23,779 nt of DNA from Bacteroidota bacterium (GCA_023431285.1 JAEYXN010000074.1:1-23779); one strand, 5' to 3'; shown: positions 8,227 through 17,722, counted from the stretch's first letter. The notes: generated by a model not told the origin, from the sequence alone. Numbers and translations: made by a program.

Positions 8227-9597
8227 ATGCAACGCGAGCTGCATTCCCGACGTGACTTTCTGAAAAAGACTGCACTGGCAGGCGCCGGGCTGTCGATACT
8301 TCCATCGATCTCAATAGCCCAATCATCGTCCAAAGATCAAAAGGTTCGCCTGGGATTCATTGGCGTCGGACTCCGCGGTCAGGGACACCTGCAACTCTCC
8401 CTCAGCAGGGCAGACGTTGAAGTAGTGGCCATATGCGATGTGCAGCAAAGGATGATTGACATGAGCAAAGAAGTTATCCGGAAGTCAGGTAAGACCATGC
8501 CCCGCGTCATCATCGACGGACCGCAGGGTTATAAGACGCTACTTGAATCAAAAGACATTGATGCCGTCATTATATCAACTCCCTGGGAATGGCACACCGT
8601 GATGTGCGTCGATGCCATGAATGCAGGCAAATACGTGGGCTGCGAAGTGATCACCGGATCCACAATAGAAGAGTGCTGGAACCTGGTGCACACCTCTGAG
8701 CGTACAGGCATGCCGTTGATGATGCTTGAAAATGTTTGTTACCGTCGCGATGTAATGTCTGTTCTGAATATGGTGCGACAAAAGGTATTCGGAGAAATTA
8801 TTCATTTGCAAGGCGGATACCAGCATGATCTCCGCGAAGTGAAGTTCAACAACGGGAAGGACGCGTACGGTGGTGGTGTAGAATTCGGAGAGAAGGGATT
8901 CTCCGAAGCGCAGTGGCGGACACAACATTCCGTGATGCGCGATGGCGACCTGTATCCAACCCACGGGATCGGACCGCTTGCAATGATGATCGACATCAAC
9001 AGAGGTAACCGCTTCACCCATCTGGTGTCCTATTCATCGAAAGCGCGAGGGCTGCATGACTATGTCGTGAAGAAAGGAGGGGAGCAACACCCCAATGCGA
9101 AAATTGAATTCAAGCTGGGTGACGTCGTGACTACCATGATCCGCTGTGCCAACGGAGAGACTATCCTTCTTCAGCACGATACGAATCTTCCACGCCCATA
9201 CTCCCTTGGATTCCGTGTCCAGGGAACAAACGGCATCTGGATGGATGTGAACAATTCAATATACATAGAAGGAAAAACAGCGAAGTCGCATGAATGGGAG
9301 TCTGCAAAGGAATGGCTGGACAAGTATGACCATCCGCTCTGGAAGAAGTATGGCAATGACTCGAAAGGCGCAGGACATGGAGGGATGGATTGGTTTGTAC
9401 TTAATGCCTTTGTCGAATCAGTAAAACGAAAGACCAATACGCCACAGGACGTTTATGACGCTGTCTCCTGGAGTGCGATTACACCACTATCAGAGTCATC
9501 GATCCGTCTCGGCGGAGAAACGATGGAGTTTCCGGATTTTACCCAGGGAAAGTGGATGCATCGCAAAAATGACTTCGCCATCTCTGATGACTATTAG
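8227..9597 (+). CDS. GH109-family glycosidase (alpha-N-acetylgalactosaminidase-like)
   Basis: A 456-residue protein of the Gfo/Idh/MocA oxidoreductase fold in glycoside hydrolase family 109. The N-terminus carries a twin-arginine signal, 'SRRDFLKK' (7-14) with a hydrophobic stretch to about 31, so the folded, NAD-loaded enzyme is likely exported. The NAD-binding loop is 'GFIGVGLRGQGH' (43-54). Hallmarks shared with the Elizabethkingia meningoseptica enzyme include 'STPWEWH' (117-123), 'LENVCYRRDVM' (167-177), 'GGYQHDLR' (196-203) and 'YPTHGIGP' (243-250), which supply the conserved Glu, Tyr and His residues of the active site. Known members cleave terminal GalNAc by transient NAD-dependent oxidation; specificity varies. 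I chose ATG 8227 over an in-frame TTG at 8188 because the Tat signal starts there. The next gene is in the same frame. Confidence 0.9.
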   Translation: MQRELHSRRDFLKKTALAGAGLSILPSISIAQSSSKDQKVRLGFIGVGLRGQGHLQLSLSRADVEVVAICDVQQRMIDMSKEVIRKSGKTMPRVIIDGPQGYKTLLESKDIDAVIISTPWEWHTVMCVDAMNAGKYVGCEVITGSTIEECWNLVHTSERTGMPLMMLENVCYRRDVMSVLNMVRQKVFGEIIHLQGGYQHDLREVKFNNGKDAYGGGVEFGEKGFSEAQWRTQHSVMRDGDLYPTHGIGPLAMMIDINRGNRFTHLVSYSSKARGLHDYVVKKGGEQHPNAKIEFKLGDVVTTMIRCANGETILLQHDTNLPRPYSLGFRVQGTNGIWMDVNNSIYIEGKTAKSHEWESAKEWLDKYDHPLWKKYGNDSKGAGHGGMDWFVLNAFVESVKRKTNTPQDVYDAVSWSAITPLSESSIRLGGETMEFPDFTQGKWMHRKNDFAISDDY

Positions 9598-9612
9598 TGC
9601 TTCTTCTTTCAT

Positions 9613-11079
9613 ATGAACAGGATACTATTTCCCCGCGCCTTTGCAATTGCCGTTGACGACCTTGGATGGAACGAGGGAAGTGATCTGTCAGAAGGGACTC
9701 CCCAGGGTCCGCACAGAGCGGGAGTGAAGCGCTCTTTTGATCTTCGCGATTATGAACACATCGTCGCTGCAGGAGAGAAGATTGGGGCACGCATTCAGTG
9801 CCTGTTTATCCTTAGTGAGATGGACAGAGAAAATATCCTGGCCCGGTTTCCTACCACCACATACCAGCGCGAAAAGTGGAACAATACTTTCAGAGTAAAT
9901 GATCTTCAGAAAGAGATCATGGATTATGTTCGCGATCATGCTTCTCACATGGAGTTCGGACTTCATGGTACGGGACACGAATACTGGGCACCTGGCCAGT
10001 CGCAGAAACGCGCAGAGTGGTATAACCTCAAAGACAAAGAGCCATGGCCGGAGAAGTCATTGCGCGATCACCTGCAATGTTTCGCCGACATCATGGCCCA
10101 ATATGGATTCGCTAAAGCAAATGGTCATTCATTTCCCGAGAGCTTTGTTCCTTGTGCCTATAGCTACTACTGGAATCCTCGTGGTAAATACAGTCTCGGT
10201 AAATTGCTCACTGACTTTGGTGTGAAATATGCCAATACCGATTTCTCTCAAATACCAGAGCTTTCTCCTCCCTCGGAGATCAACGGAGGCGACTTTGACT
10301 ATGGGACACATGTCATGAACAGGTTGAACTATGGCAACCTTTGGTACCAGCTCGCAACTTTGCCAGTGACACCATTGGAAGAACAACAGACTGATATCAT
10401 TGAAAGCCACTGGCCCAACTGGCTGGCGCAAGACGACTTCCTGCAGAGAGATGTGACTGCCGCGTGGATAGAGTATTACAAATCCGCGCAGCGGCTTCAC
10501 GATCGTTATATCGCAAAGAACACAGAACAACTGCACTCCCAGTGGCTCTACAATAGGTATTGCAACGTCCAGGAAGCTAGCCCGGGTCGCGTTGAGATTG
10601 ATAACACAGCGATGCCAGACGAAGCCTATCAAAACGAAAAGCTGGGCAACATGGTCCTGAAGATACGCCTTGAGCCTGGGGAGCATGTTGCTTCAGCGAA
10701 ACTCAATGGCGGAGAGATTGCAGGTTATTTTGAGGATGAGGGTTTCGGTTTCCTGTATCTGCCATGTCTCCATAAGAAGGTCTACCAACTGGAGTACACT
10801 ATTGGTAATGCGCGGATGCCGGTGCATGTTTTCCTGGACGGTACCTACAATTCGTATAGCCTCACCGTGGCTGGTTCTCGTATCGTTGCCGATCTCAAGA
10901 TCTATGGAACACAGGACGTCCGTATTTCTTGCGCACGCGTTGGCACCGTGAGTTCAACGTCAACAGCATTAGAAGTGAAAGGGTGGAATTACGCCGAAGG
11001 GTCCCGGGAGCTTCTGGTTACACTTTGCGCCGCAGACATGCAGGGATCGCGCGGATCTTTGCTCGTGAGCTTATCCTGA
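9613..11079 (+). CDS. NodB-like polysaccharide/sugar deacetylase
   Basis: A 488-residue protein. The N-terminal half looks like a NodB-type carbohydrate esterase: 'AIAVDDLGW' (11-19) supplies the double aspartate D15-D16, and 'FGLHGTGHEYW' (115-125) gives the H-x-x-x-H metal pair H118/H122. Together these would form the Asp-His-His divalent-metal site. A long aromatic-rich middle and a C-terminal beta-rich part (from about 330), possibly a sugar-binding domain, follow. No signal peptide is visible at this start. It lies 15 bases after the GH109 stop in the same frame, implying co-transcription and a joint role, perhaps removal of acetyl groups from N-acetylhexosamines released or exposed by GH109. 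That role is inference. No good ribosome binding site precedes ATG 9613. Confidence 0.7.
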   Translation: MNRILFPRAFAIAVDDLGWNEGSDLSEGTPQGPHRAGVKRSFDLRDYEHIVAAGEKIGARIQCLFILSEMDRENILARFPTTTYQREKWNNTFRVNDLQKEIMDYVRDHASHMEFGLHGTGHEYWAPGQSQKRAEWYNLKDKEPWPEKSLRDHLQCFADIMAQYGFAKANGHSFPESFVPCAYSYYWNPRGKYSLGKLLTDFGVKYANTDFSQIPELSPPSEINGGDFDYGTHVMNRLNYGNLWYQLATLPVTPLEEQQTDIIESHWPNWLAQDDFLQRDVTAAWIEYYKSAQRLHDRYIAKNTEQLHSQWLYNRYCNVQEASPGRVEIDNTAMPDEAYQNEKLGNMVLKIRLEPGEHVASAKLNGGEIAGYFEDEGFGFLYLPCLHKKVYQLEYTIGNARMPVHVFLDGTYNSYSLTVAGSRIVADLKIYGTQDVRISCARVGTVSSTSTALEVKGWNYAEGSRELLVTLCAADMQGSRGSLLVSLS

Positions 11080-11089
11080 CATTCGCACT

Positions 11090-13318
11090 TTAAATCCGAG
11101 GCCCCGGATTGCCCGGCGGGAGACACAAGGGGTCATTCACTTTCCAGATGAATGGAGTGCACGGTATTTTCGTAATGCGTTTCTTTCCTTCGACAATCCG
11201 AATCATCTGGTTAGTACCCACGTTGTTGAAGGTCTCTACCTTCCCACTGCCATGCCATCGGATCTTGATCGCATCAATCTGCTTTGCTGCGCCCACACCT
11301 AATTCACGACGTAACGGTGACGCTCCAAAGCTTCCGCCGGAATTCACTTCAGAATAAATTGTTCGCTTTACACCATTTTCAGTGAATGTAACCTCAAGAG
11401 TAGTCCCGATAGCATCAGCATTCGACTCAGTTCCTTTCAGTTCAATCTTAAGCCAGTTGTTGTTTCCCTGACCGGGATTCATAAAGAAAGCATTCTGATA
11501 AGCATCGCCGGCAAAGGCTCCACCCATCTCAATGTAGATGTCCTGGTCGCCATCGTTATCCATATCGGCGAAAGCCACCGCATGCCCCTTCTGAAGGTGA
11601 CCCACTCTGGCTGAAGTAGTCACATCTGCAAAGCGGCTACCTCCCATGTTCTTAAACATTTTGTTGGGAACCACCGACTGATAAGGAGGGTTGCCGGTGC
11701 CGAGGTACATGTCTGGATAACCATCATTATCGATGTCCCCGAAGTTGGCCCCCATGGCGAAGATGATCTTATCGAGTCCAACCTCGGCAGCGACATTGGT
11801 GAAAGTGCCATCATGATTGTTCCTGTAAAGAAAAGCCTTATTCGGGTTACCCGCGGGAACATCCAACTTTTCTGCAGCCGCATAAAAAGCAAGAGAATTT
11901 TCAAAGGTGTAGTCACATGCAAAGATATCGAGCCACCCGTCGTTGTTGTAATCCCAGAACCACGTTGGAAATGAATTGCCCTTATCCGCCGACAGACCAG
12001 CGCGTTCAGTGACGTTCTGGAATGAAATCTCGTCTCCTGTCTTTCCAAGGTTCCTCAATAACATCCTTTGTCCCGACATTGTCGAGACGAAGATGTCCTT
12101 CCACCCATCTTTGTCGTAATCCCCTGAAGTAACACCTTTGACAAACAGATCAACTTCGCATAATGCTACCGCTGCGATGTCGCGGAAGGTGCCGTCTCCA
12201 TTATTGATATAAAGTTCGCTGGAATGGGTATCGTGAGGCTCGGATTCATTTCCGATGAAGACATCCAGCCAGCCATCATTGTCAAAGTCGTTCCACGTCG
12301 CTGCCTGGGTAGGATGGAAGGATAACATACCTGACAGGACAGTGACGTCTTTAAAAACGCCATCGCCCTGATTTTGCAACAGCGAATTAGGTTCACGTCC
12401 GTACAATCCTTTCCAGGCACCTCGAAGGATAAGGATATCTTTGTCTCCGTCATTATCGTAATCCGCCTGAATCATATTGAGGCCTCCGCGTAATCCGGAC
12501 AACCCTGAGGCTACTGTACGGTTTGTAAATGTTCCGTCACCATTGTTCTTGAAATAGTGCATGCCTTCCGCCAGGTCCATGCTTGAGCTTATGATATCGA
12601 GGAACCCATCATTATCAAAGTCGTCAATCACCGTACCACCTGCCATATTGTTTACGTCTATGCCCACACCAGCTGCGATGTCGGAAAAAGGATTAACACT
12701 TACCGCGGTATCACCTGCGAGCCCGGGCAGCAGAAATTCATTGGGTACATGATCGGGATATTTCCCCATCGTCATATACGCCACGTTGAGCAGCCACCTC
12801 GACTCGTAGTCATAGGGATTTGTTTTGAGAAGACGAGTGAACTGTTCTATTGCTTTTGAGGATCCAATAGTGTCACGATGAAGGCCCAGACCGCGTACGG
12901 GCATCAGGCATGATTCCGATTCATGACCTTTAATGCAATTCGAGCGTTCGCCGACACGCATCCACGCCATCGCGAGACCTCTTATAGCATAATTCTTCTG
13001 ATTGGGGTGCCCAGTGTCTACCAACTCTTCGTAGAGCTCGATAGCTTCATCTTCGCGACCAAGCTCAAGCAATGCCTGAGCACGGGCAAACTTAAGTTCG
13101 AGAATTTCACCTGCAGTATTATAAGGTGCCAGGAGGGAGGATTCAAGATGAATAACTCTCGCCACAGGATTATATCGATTCCCGGGTGCCATGGCGTGAA
13201 CTCGTGCTTGCTCAAGCAGATCCAGCATTTGCTCATGGCAGTTATCGCGGAAACAAATATGAAAGAGAAATATTGTTGCAGGGACCAACGAGATGGCTGC
13301 CCAGATTCGTTTTTTCAC
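11090..13318 (-). CDS. TPR-VCBS/FG-GAP repeat protein with ASPIC/UnbV domain
   Basis: A 742-residue exported or membrane-anchored protein. Residues 5-22 form a hydrophobic N-terminal segment (signal or anchor). Residues about 70-190 look like TPR helices ('ILELKFARAQALLELGREDEAIELYEELV'-type pairs). Then come seven calcium-binding VCBS/FG-GAP loops: DFDNDGFLD, DYDNDGDKD, DFDNDGWLD, DYDKDGWKD, DYNNDGWLD, DIDNDGYPD and DMDNDGDQD, between about residues 233 and 610. The C-terminus (about 630-715) is an ASPIC/UnbV domain, with 'NNWLKIELKGTESNADAIG' and a later 'IKIRWHGSGKVE'. This CRTAC1-like architecture is common on Bacteroidota surfaces; binding partners are unknown. The gene converges on the deacetylase gene with a 10-base gap and no room for a terminator. 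Confidence 0.9.
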   Translation of the reverse strand: MKKRIWAAISLVPATIFLFHICFRDNCHEQMLDLLEQARVHAMAPGNRYNPVARVIHLESSLLAPYNTAGEILELKFARAQALLELGREDEAIELYEELVDTGHPNQKNYAIRGLAMAWMRVGERSNCIKGHESESCLMPVRGLGLHRDTIGSSKAIEQFTRLLKTNPYDYESRWLLNVAYMTMGKYPDHVPNEFLLPGLAGDTAVSVNPFSDIAAGVGIDVNNMAGGTVIDDFDNDGFLDIISSSMDLAEGMHYFKNNGDGTFTNRTVASGLSGLRGGLNMIQADYDNDGDKDILILRGAWKGLYGREPNSLLQNQGDGVFKDVTVLSGMLSFHPTQAATWNDFDNDGWLDVFIGNESEPHDTHSSELYINNGDGTFRDIAAVALCEVDLFVKGVTSGDYDKDGWKDIFVSTMSGQRMLLRNLGKTGDEISFQNVTERAGLSADKGNSFPTWFWDYNNDGWLDIFACDYTFENSLAFYAAAEKLDVPAGNPNKAFLYRNNHDGTFTNVAAEVGLDKIIFAMGANFGDIDNDGYPDMYLGTGNPPYQSVVPNKMFKNMGGSRFADVTTSARVGHLQKGHAVAFADMDNDGDQDIYIEMGGAFAGDAYQNAFFMNPGQGNNNWLKIELKGTESNADAIGTTLEVTFTENGVKRTIYSEVNSGGSFGASPLRRELGVGAAKQIDAIKIRWHGSGKVETFNNVGTNQMIRIVEGKKRITKIPCTPFIWKVNDPLCLPPGNPGPRI

Positions 13319-13491
13319 AGCTAAATAATAATAATAAAGAATGCACGCGTTTCTCAGGTCTGAATTAAGATCAGACTCGTGTGAAGCCCGCTGATGAATA
13401 GGAAGAAAGCACGTCGACAGGTATGTGCATTGTCATCTTATCGGACCTTGAAACATCAAAGGTCCTTCCTGATGAACATGAATACACATTC

Positions 13492-14034
13492 TTAGACTGC
13501 GTGCTCTGGTGGCTGAGAAATAAGCGTGGAGTGTTCGGAGAGAATAGAAAGAGAAGGAGTAATCATGACAAGGTCAAGACTCCAGCCCGCGCTTCCGGTA
13601 ATTATAGAGAAATCGGACGGTAAGTAATCCTTGATGAAGTTGACAGCCTTCGCAGTTTGCTGCGACTCCTGTTCCTGCTGAGTGAATGTTTTCAGATATG
13701 TTGTTAACGCAAGATTGATCTTCTTATACTCGGGATCCGTCATACAAACAACGGTTAGGGTATCGCTTGCATATTTTCTTTTGATCATCCTGTATAGTTC
13801 GCCGTTGTGCTCGAATTTATCGTCGACAGACACAAAATCCACCTGATCAGGAACATAGGGGATTGACATGGGGATCTTAAACGTGATCGTGATCTCCTCA
13901 GCGTACTCTCCTGAATGAAGAGCTTTCGACATGCGGATGTCATTGCGGTATTTCAATCCGACAAATACGCCATAAAACCCCATCGTGCTAAGGAGCATGA
14001 TAAAAACGAGCGCTATGGAAACTATTCTTCTCAC
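13492..14034 (-). CDS. Membrane-anchored hypothetical protein
   Basis: A 180-residue protein with a single N-terminal hydrophobic segment (residues 4-26), acting as an anchor or uncleaved signal. The rest should lie in the periplasm. The body contains a beta-rich stretch 'ITITFKIPMSIPYVPDQVDF' and 'NGELYRMIKRKYASDTLTVVC', a pattern I have seen in unnamed Cytophagales proteins. A Gln-rich section 'TFTQQEQESQQ' and a hydrophobic-to-polar tail end the protein. It is divergent from nothing obvious: upstream lies a 640-base gap, and 173 bases separate it from the VCBS gene downstream on the same strand. Function unknown. Confidence 0.65.
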   Translation of the reverse strand: MRRIVSIALVFIMLLSTMGFYGVFVGLKYRNDIRMSKALHSGEYAEEITITFKIPMSIPYVPDQVDFVSVDDKFEHNGELYRMIKRKYASDTLTVVCMTDPEYKKINLALTTYLKTFTQQEQESQQTAKAVNFIKDYLPSDFSIITGSAGWSLDLVMITPSLSILSEHSTLISQPPEHAV

Positions 14035-14673
14035 GAGAATGAGGACGAATCTAACGGAAAAGTCAATATCTACAAAAGAAGATTTGGTTCAATAGGGCTT
14101 ATCGCGATAGGATGTCTTAGGGGTTGTAACTATAACTTTGGAAATTAATGACACGGAAGCCACCATCTGAGTGTGACCGTTTTTTTATATTGACGACTAT
14201 TCATCCTTTCGAACAGTTTCCTTGTTCGTGACAAGGTGAGTGGCCCGTCTGCCTTAGGAATTGGACGAAGCGTTTTCCAAAAGAAAGGAGTTCCAGAATC
14301 AAAAGAAGGAGAAAAGAGTCCGCCACTCATCTACAACTCAAAAATTCACCTGGGCTTTACGTTAGTGTCCGCCGGGCTATTCAGCGAGACGCTGGATACG
14401 CTGCAATCCATTCAGAGCAACTTGTTACCCGATAGCCTGAAATCCGAATTCTGTTTTTCTGATTGGTAGAACCGCAACCCGCAGCAGACATTATTATGAA
14501 ATATCTCGTTACATCAAAGAGTAAGTTGAAGCAAAAGTTTGCGTTCGGCGGAGGCGTTGCCATCAGCATTCGTCCGGCGACAAAGGTGGAATGCCGCGGA
14601 CTAAAGAACCCATAACAATTCCGGTTTCATGCCAAGGAGAAATAGCGCTCGTTGGTCTGAAGCCGGACTCCTT
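14035..14673. other. Gap with only doubtful small frames
   Basis: No convincing gene. TAACTTTG at about 14131-14138 is an exact TAnnTTTG match on the plus strand, but nothing recognisable starts downstream. A GTG-started plus frame (14236-14469) of 77 codons and an ATG frame (14496-14615) coding 'MKYLVTSKSKLKQKFAFGGG' and 19 more residues were inspected. Neither has a family likeness or a start signal. Minus-strand frames overlap both. Confidence 0.4.
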
Positions 14674-15846
14674 TCAGGGGAAGATAGCCAGGAATATAAA
14701 CGCTGCAAGGTTCACCAGAAGCACTATCCCGTAAACAATGTTAGTGCGTCCGCTGGCGAGTGAAAGCATCACCGTGAACACCGAGAGTCCCATCAGAATC
14801 ATCGCCTTCAGATCGAGTCCCAGCACTACTTTCATGTCGAATACACTGCTGACAATGGCAACGCAGGGAATGGTGAGGCCAATACTCGCAAGTGCTGATC
14901 CCAAAGCAAGGTTGAGACTCGTTTGCAGCATGTTCTTTCGCGCAGCAATGATGGCGGCAATGCCTTCAGGTAATAGGATCACGGCGGCGATAATAATTCC
15001 CACCAGTGTTTTTGGCAGATTATATCCAATCACAATACTCTCAATAGTGGGTGAAAGTGTTTTTGCAAGAAGGACTACAACGCCAAGACTCACAAGAAGA
15101 AAAACCAGACTCAGGATTAGAAGCTTATTTCCAATCTCAACGTGAGGATCTTCTTCAGTGTTATCGTCACTCTCATCGCCGGTGACAGACTCAACCAGGA
15201 AGTAATTCCGATGTCTCCGTGTCTGCGCAAGAAGAAATACACCATATATGACAAGGCAGCTCACCGAAACGAATGCCATCTGTGCTTCTGAATAATAGGG
15301 TCCCTTGATACTTGTGGTGAAGGTGGGAAAGATCATTGTCAGGACGACAATGGCTACAATGGATACGAGTGCGATTGAAGTTGAATGCTTTGAAAAGTTC
15401 TGCTCATGAAACTTAATGCCTCCCAGCAGCAGGCTCATTCCGACAATCCCGTTAAGGATCAACATGGTTGCTGAAAAAACGGTGTCTCTTGCCAACGACT
15501 CTGCTTCTTTACCACCGGAGACCATCAAGGATACGATTATGGATACTTCTATGATGGTGACTGCTACTGCGAGGATAATGGTTCCATAGGGTTCGCCAAC
15601 GCGCTGTGCGACCACTTCAGAGTGGTGCACAGCAGACATCACACTGAAGATCAGCAGTATTCCGGCGACGATCTGAAAGATTGCATTGTCGTCGACCGGT
15701 GCGATGAAAAAGACCAGCCAGGCGAGAATAGGGATTACAATGGTCCACTGTAGTAATACTTTCATTAACTGTTGATTGACGAAACTAATTTTGCGCGAAG
15801 ATAAGCAGATTGACCGGAATTGAGCGACCAGAGTATCGCAATTCAT
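14674..15846 (-). CDS. chaA: ChaA-like Ca2+(Na+)/H+ antiporter
   Basis: A 390-residue inner-membrane protein of the Ca2+:cation antiporter (CaCA/CAX) superfamily, with about eleven hydrophobic segments. The two alpha-repeats that form the ion path are recognisable: 'VGEPYGTIILAVAVTIIEV' (about 87-105) in the first half and 'LLPEGIAAIIAARKN' with 'LNLALGSALASIGLTIP' (about 296-331) in the second. The acidic residues in both repeats are the likely ion ligands. An acidic loop 'DESDDNTEEDPHVE' (about 225-238) separates the halves. It exports Ca2+ or Na+ in exchange for protons. Start is uncertain: ATG 15846 adds 27 atypical residues, while the Met at 15765 begins directly before the first helix and may be the true start. 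It is divergent from the cupin gene. Confidence 0.88.
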   Translation of the reverse strand: MNCDTLVAQFRSICLSSRKISFVNQQLMKVLLQWTIVIPILAWLVFFIAPVDDNAIFQIVAGILLIFSVMSAVHHSEVVAQRVGEPYGTIILAVAVTIIEVSIIVSLMVSGGKEAESLARDTVFSATMLILNGIVGMSLLLGGIKFHEQNFSKHSTSIALVSIVAIVVLTMIFPTFTTSIKGPYYSEAQMAFVSVSCLVIYGVFLLAQTRRHRNYFLVESVTGDESDDNTEEDPHVEIGNKLLILSLVFLLVSLGVVVLLAKTLSPTIESIVIGYNLPKTLVGIIIAAVILLPEGIAAIIAARKNMLQTSLNLALGSALASIGLTIPCVAIVSSVFDMKVVLGLDLKAMILMGLSVFTVMLSLASGRTNIVYGIVLLVNLAAFIFLAIFP

Positions 15847-15944
15847 ATTTACACAGATTAGAATTATCTAAGAAAATATGCGTCGAGATTTATCCATCAC
15901 CCCTTTATGTGGTAAGAGAACTTTTCCCCCGTAGGAAAATGAGC

Positions 15945-15951
15945 TAAATTG
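15945..15951 (+). promoter_or_regulatory. Candidate -7-like box for the cupin gene
   Basis: TAAATTG resembles TAnnTTTG with one base missing, in the divergent gap 15847-15989 and 38 bases before the cupin ATG. Weak. Confidence 0.25.
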
Positions 15952-15989
15952 AATGGCCGACTTCCTCAACGTAGGTTGCTTAACAAACT

Positions 15990-16547
15990 ATGAAGAACCA
16001 CAGAAGACAATTCCTCAAGACCGCAGGCCTATCCTCTGCCGTTGCTTTCCTTTCACCAAATGCGCTCGCGATGGAATCGGAAGGGAACGAAGATTCCGGC
16101 TTCGTTACTAACCCGGACAATCATCAAACATACTACATCGCTGGACGACAGGCTCCCGTTACGATCGTGGTGGATAAAAGCAGAAAAGGTGTCAAGACCA
16201 TCTCTTTTTGTTACGAAGACATCCGTCCCGGCGACGGGGTTCCTGTTCATAAGCATCTCAATGAAATTGAAATGATCTACATCCAGGGTGGGAGTGGTGT
16301 GTTTACCCTCGGCGACAAAACATTTCCCGTACAGGATGGAAGCGCCGCTTACGTCCCGAAAGGAGTGTGGCATGGACTGCAGAACACAGGTCCATCAACC
16401 ATTCGAATGATGTTCTCATACGCTCCGTCCGGCTTTGAGGATTACTTTCGTGAAATAGGCGTACCCAAAGGAGTCGAATGGAAAGAGAAGTCTGACGAAG
16501 AATGGGCAGCTATCTCTAAGAAGTATGGGATAGTGATGAAACGCTAG
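15990..16547 (+). CDS. Tat-exported cupin-domain protein
   Basis: A 185-residue protein. 'HRRQFLKTAG' (4-13) plus a hydrophobic stretch ending at 'NALA' (about 24-27) is a twin-arginine signal, so it is exported folded, probably with its metal. Cupin motif 1 is present: 'PVHKHLNEIEMIYIQGG' gives H87, H89 and E94 in the G(X)5HXH(X)4E(X)6G pattern. Motif 2 is 'GSAAYVPKGVWHG', with G117, P123 and H128. These four residues form a typical metal site. The substrate is not evident; such cupins range from dioxygenases to sugar isomerases and pure binders. It converges with the acyltransferase gene, sharing four bases at the stops. Confidence 0.85.
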   Translation: MKNHRRQFLKTAGLSSAVAFLSPNALAMESEGNEDSGFVTNPDNHQTYYIAGRQAPVTIVVDKSRKGVKTISFCYEDIRPGDGVPVHKHLNEIEMIYIQGGSGVFTLGDKTFPVQDGSAAYVPKGVWHGLQNTGPSTIRMMFSYAPSGFEDYFREIGVPKGVEWKEKSDEEWAAISKKYGIVMKR

Positions 16548-17629
16548 GATACTTGATCGTCAGTAGGAGGGACCACCCTCAGTTGCGTATTCTTCATTCG
16601 TAAGAATCGTTTCTCAAAAAGTTCGTAGGATACGATCGCACACAAAATTGTCATGGCCAACGCGGCCAGGGTATCGATTGAGTTATTATCTGAAATACGG
16701 AGTTGATACACGACACTTAAACAAATCAGATGAAAAATGTACAAGCCATAGGATACCTTTCCCAGATACCTGAACGGCTTAAACATAAGTATGGAATGAA
16801 CCCACTTCCATTGTGGAGCAATAGCAAGTTGAATAACGGAAAATGAAAGTACCCCCGCGGCCAGATAAGTAACAGAGAGTTCAGGCAAGTTTCCTGTTGC
16901 GAGTGACGTAAGTGTTAACGTCACCATCGACAGCAACGCTGCCATAACTAATATCCACCTCGGAATATTTCTGCACGCATCATAGTAGTACGCCATCAGA
17001 ATCCCTCCGGCAATGGATTCAAAATGTGTGAAAGGAAAGACCCAGATCCCCGGATGTCTGAATCCTTGCCAAATGAAAGTTCCCCGCAGCAGGAGTCCGA
17101 TTACAAAAAGAATGACGACCGCAACTACAACTTTCCTTCCGGGAGCTTTCCACATTCCCATGAATACCAATGGGAGAACCAGGTAGAACTGCTCTTCATA
17201 AGAGATTGTCCAAAGATGCGAGGTAGCAGGAAGTGGATTATAACCTGCAAAGATGGTGGCGATATTATCGGTAAACGTTGCAAGGGTGATGAAACGGATA
17301 ATTTGATCTCGACCGATTCCTGAAATGAAGAATGATACCGCCCCAATGAGAACAAGATAGGCAAAGTACAACGGCCAGATCCTGAGAATACGCCGCAGGT
17401 AGAACTTCAGAAGACTGATATTCCCTTTCTGTTGGTATTCTATGATCAGCAGTCTCATCAGGAGAAAGGCGGATAGGCAGAGAAATACATCCACCCCAAT
17501 CCATCCTGATTCCTGTATGTCATAAAAAACAGATATCTCACTGGGGCTGGCGTGGTGAATGAAAATCATGACAAATGCCAGAAACCGGATGGAATCAAGC
17601 TGATGAATATATTGAACTCTGGCGTCCAT
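16544..17629 (-). CDS. Acyltransferase 3 (OafA/YrhL-like) membrane protein
   Basis: A 361-residue integral membrane protein with about ten helices. Family signs are 'QLDSIRFLAFVMIFIHH' (10-26), with the paired histidines at the end of helix 1, 'FYLRRILRIWPLYFAYL' (about 76-92) and 'TISYEEQFYLVLPL' (about 141-154). These enzymes O-acetylate or otherwise acylate envelope carbohydrates using cytoplasmic acyl donors. The target here is unknown; lipopolysaccharide or exopolysaccharide sugars are usual. No extra C-terminal SGNH domain is present, so it is the short form. Its stop overlaps that of the cupin gene. It is divergent from the serine-hydrolase lipoprotein. Confidence 0.9.
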   Translation of the reverse strand: MDARVQYIHQLDSIRFLAFVMIFIHHASPSEISVFYDIQESGWIGVDVFLCLSAFLLMRLLIIEYQQKGNISLLKFYLRRILRIWPLYFAYLVLIGAVSFFISGIGRDQIIRFITLATFTDNIATIFAGYNPLPATSHLWTISYEEQFYLVLPLVFMGMWKAPGRKVVVAVVILFVIGLLLRGTFIWQGFRHPGIWVFPFTHFESIAGGILMAYYYDACRNIPRWILVMAALLSMVTLTLTSLATGNLPELSVTYLAAGVLSFSVIQLAIAPQWKWVHSILMFKPFRYLGKVSYGLYIFHLICLSVVYQLRISDNNSIDTLAALAMTILCAIVSYELFEKRFLRMKNTQLRVVPPTDDQVS

Positions 17630-17722
17630 GTGAATCTTCCAAAGATAATGGCAATAGCGTCATACATATGGAATTGTTGCCAGTATCAGCAATTTTTTCC
17701 TTTCATCAACTTCGGATATTAT

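Noticed and set aside
9688..10686. Long minus-strand frames inside the deacetylase gene
   Set aside because: They are antisense shadows of a well-supported gene with conserved motifs.
14236..14469. GTG-started 77-codon plus-strand frame
   Set aside because: No start signal, no recognisable family, overlapped by other frames of similar length.
14496..14615. 39-codon ATG frame rich in lysine
   Set aside because: Too short to judge and lacks any promoter or ribosome binding site; noted only in the gap description.
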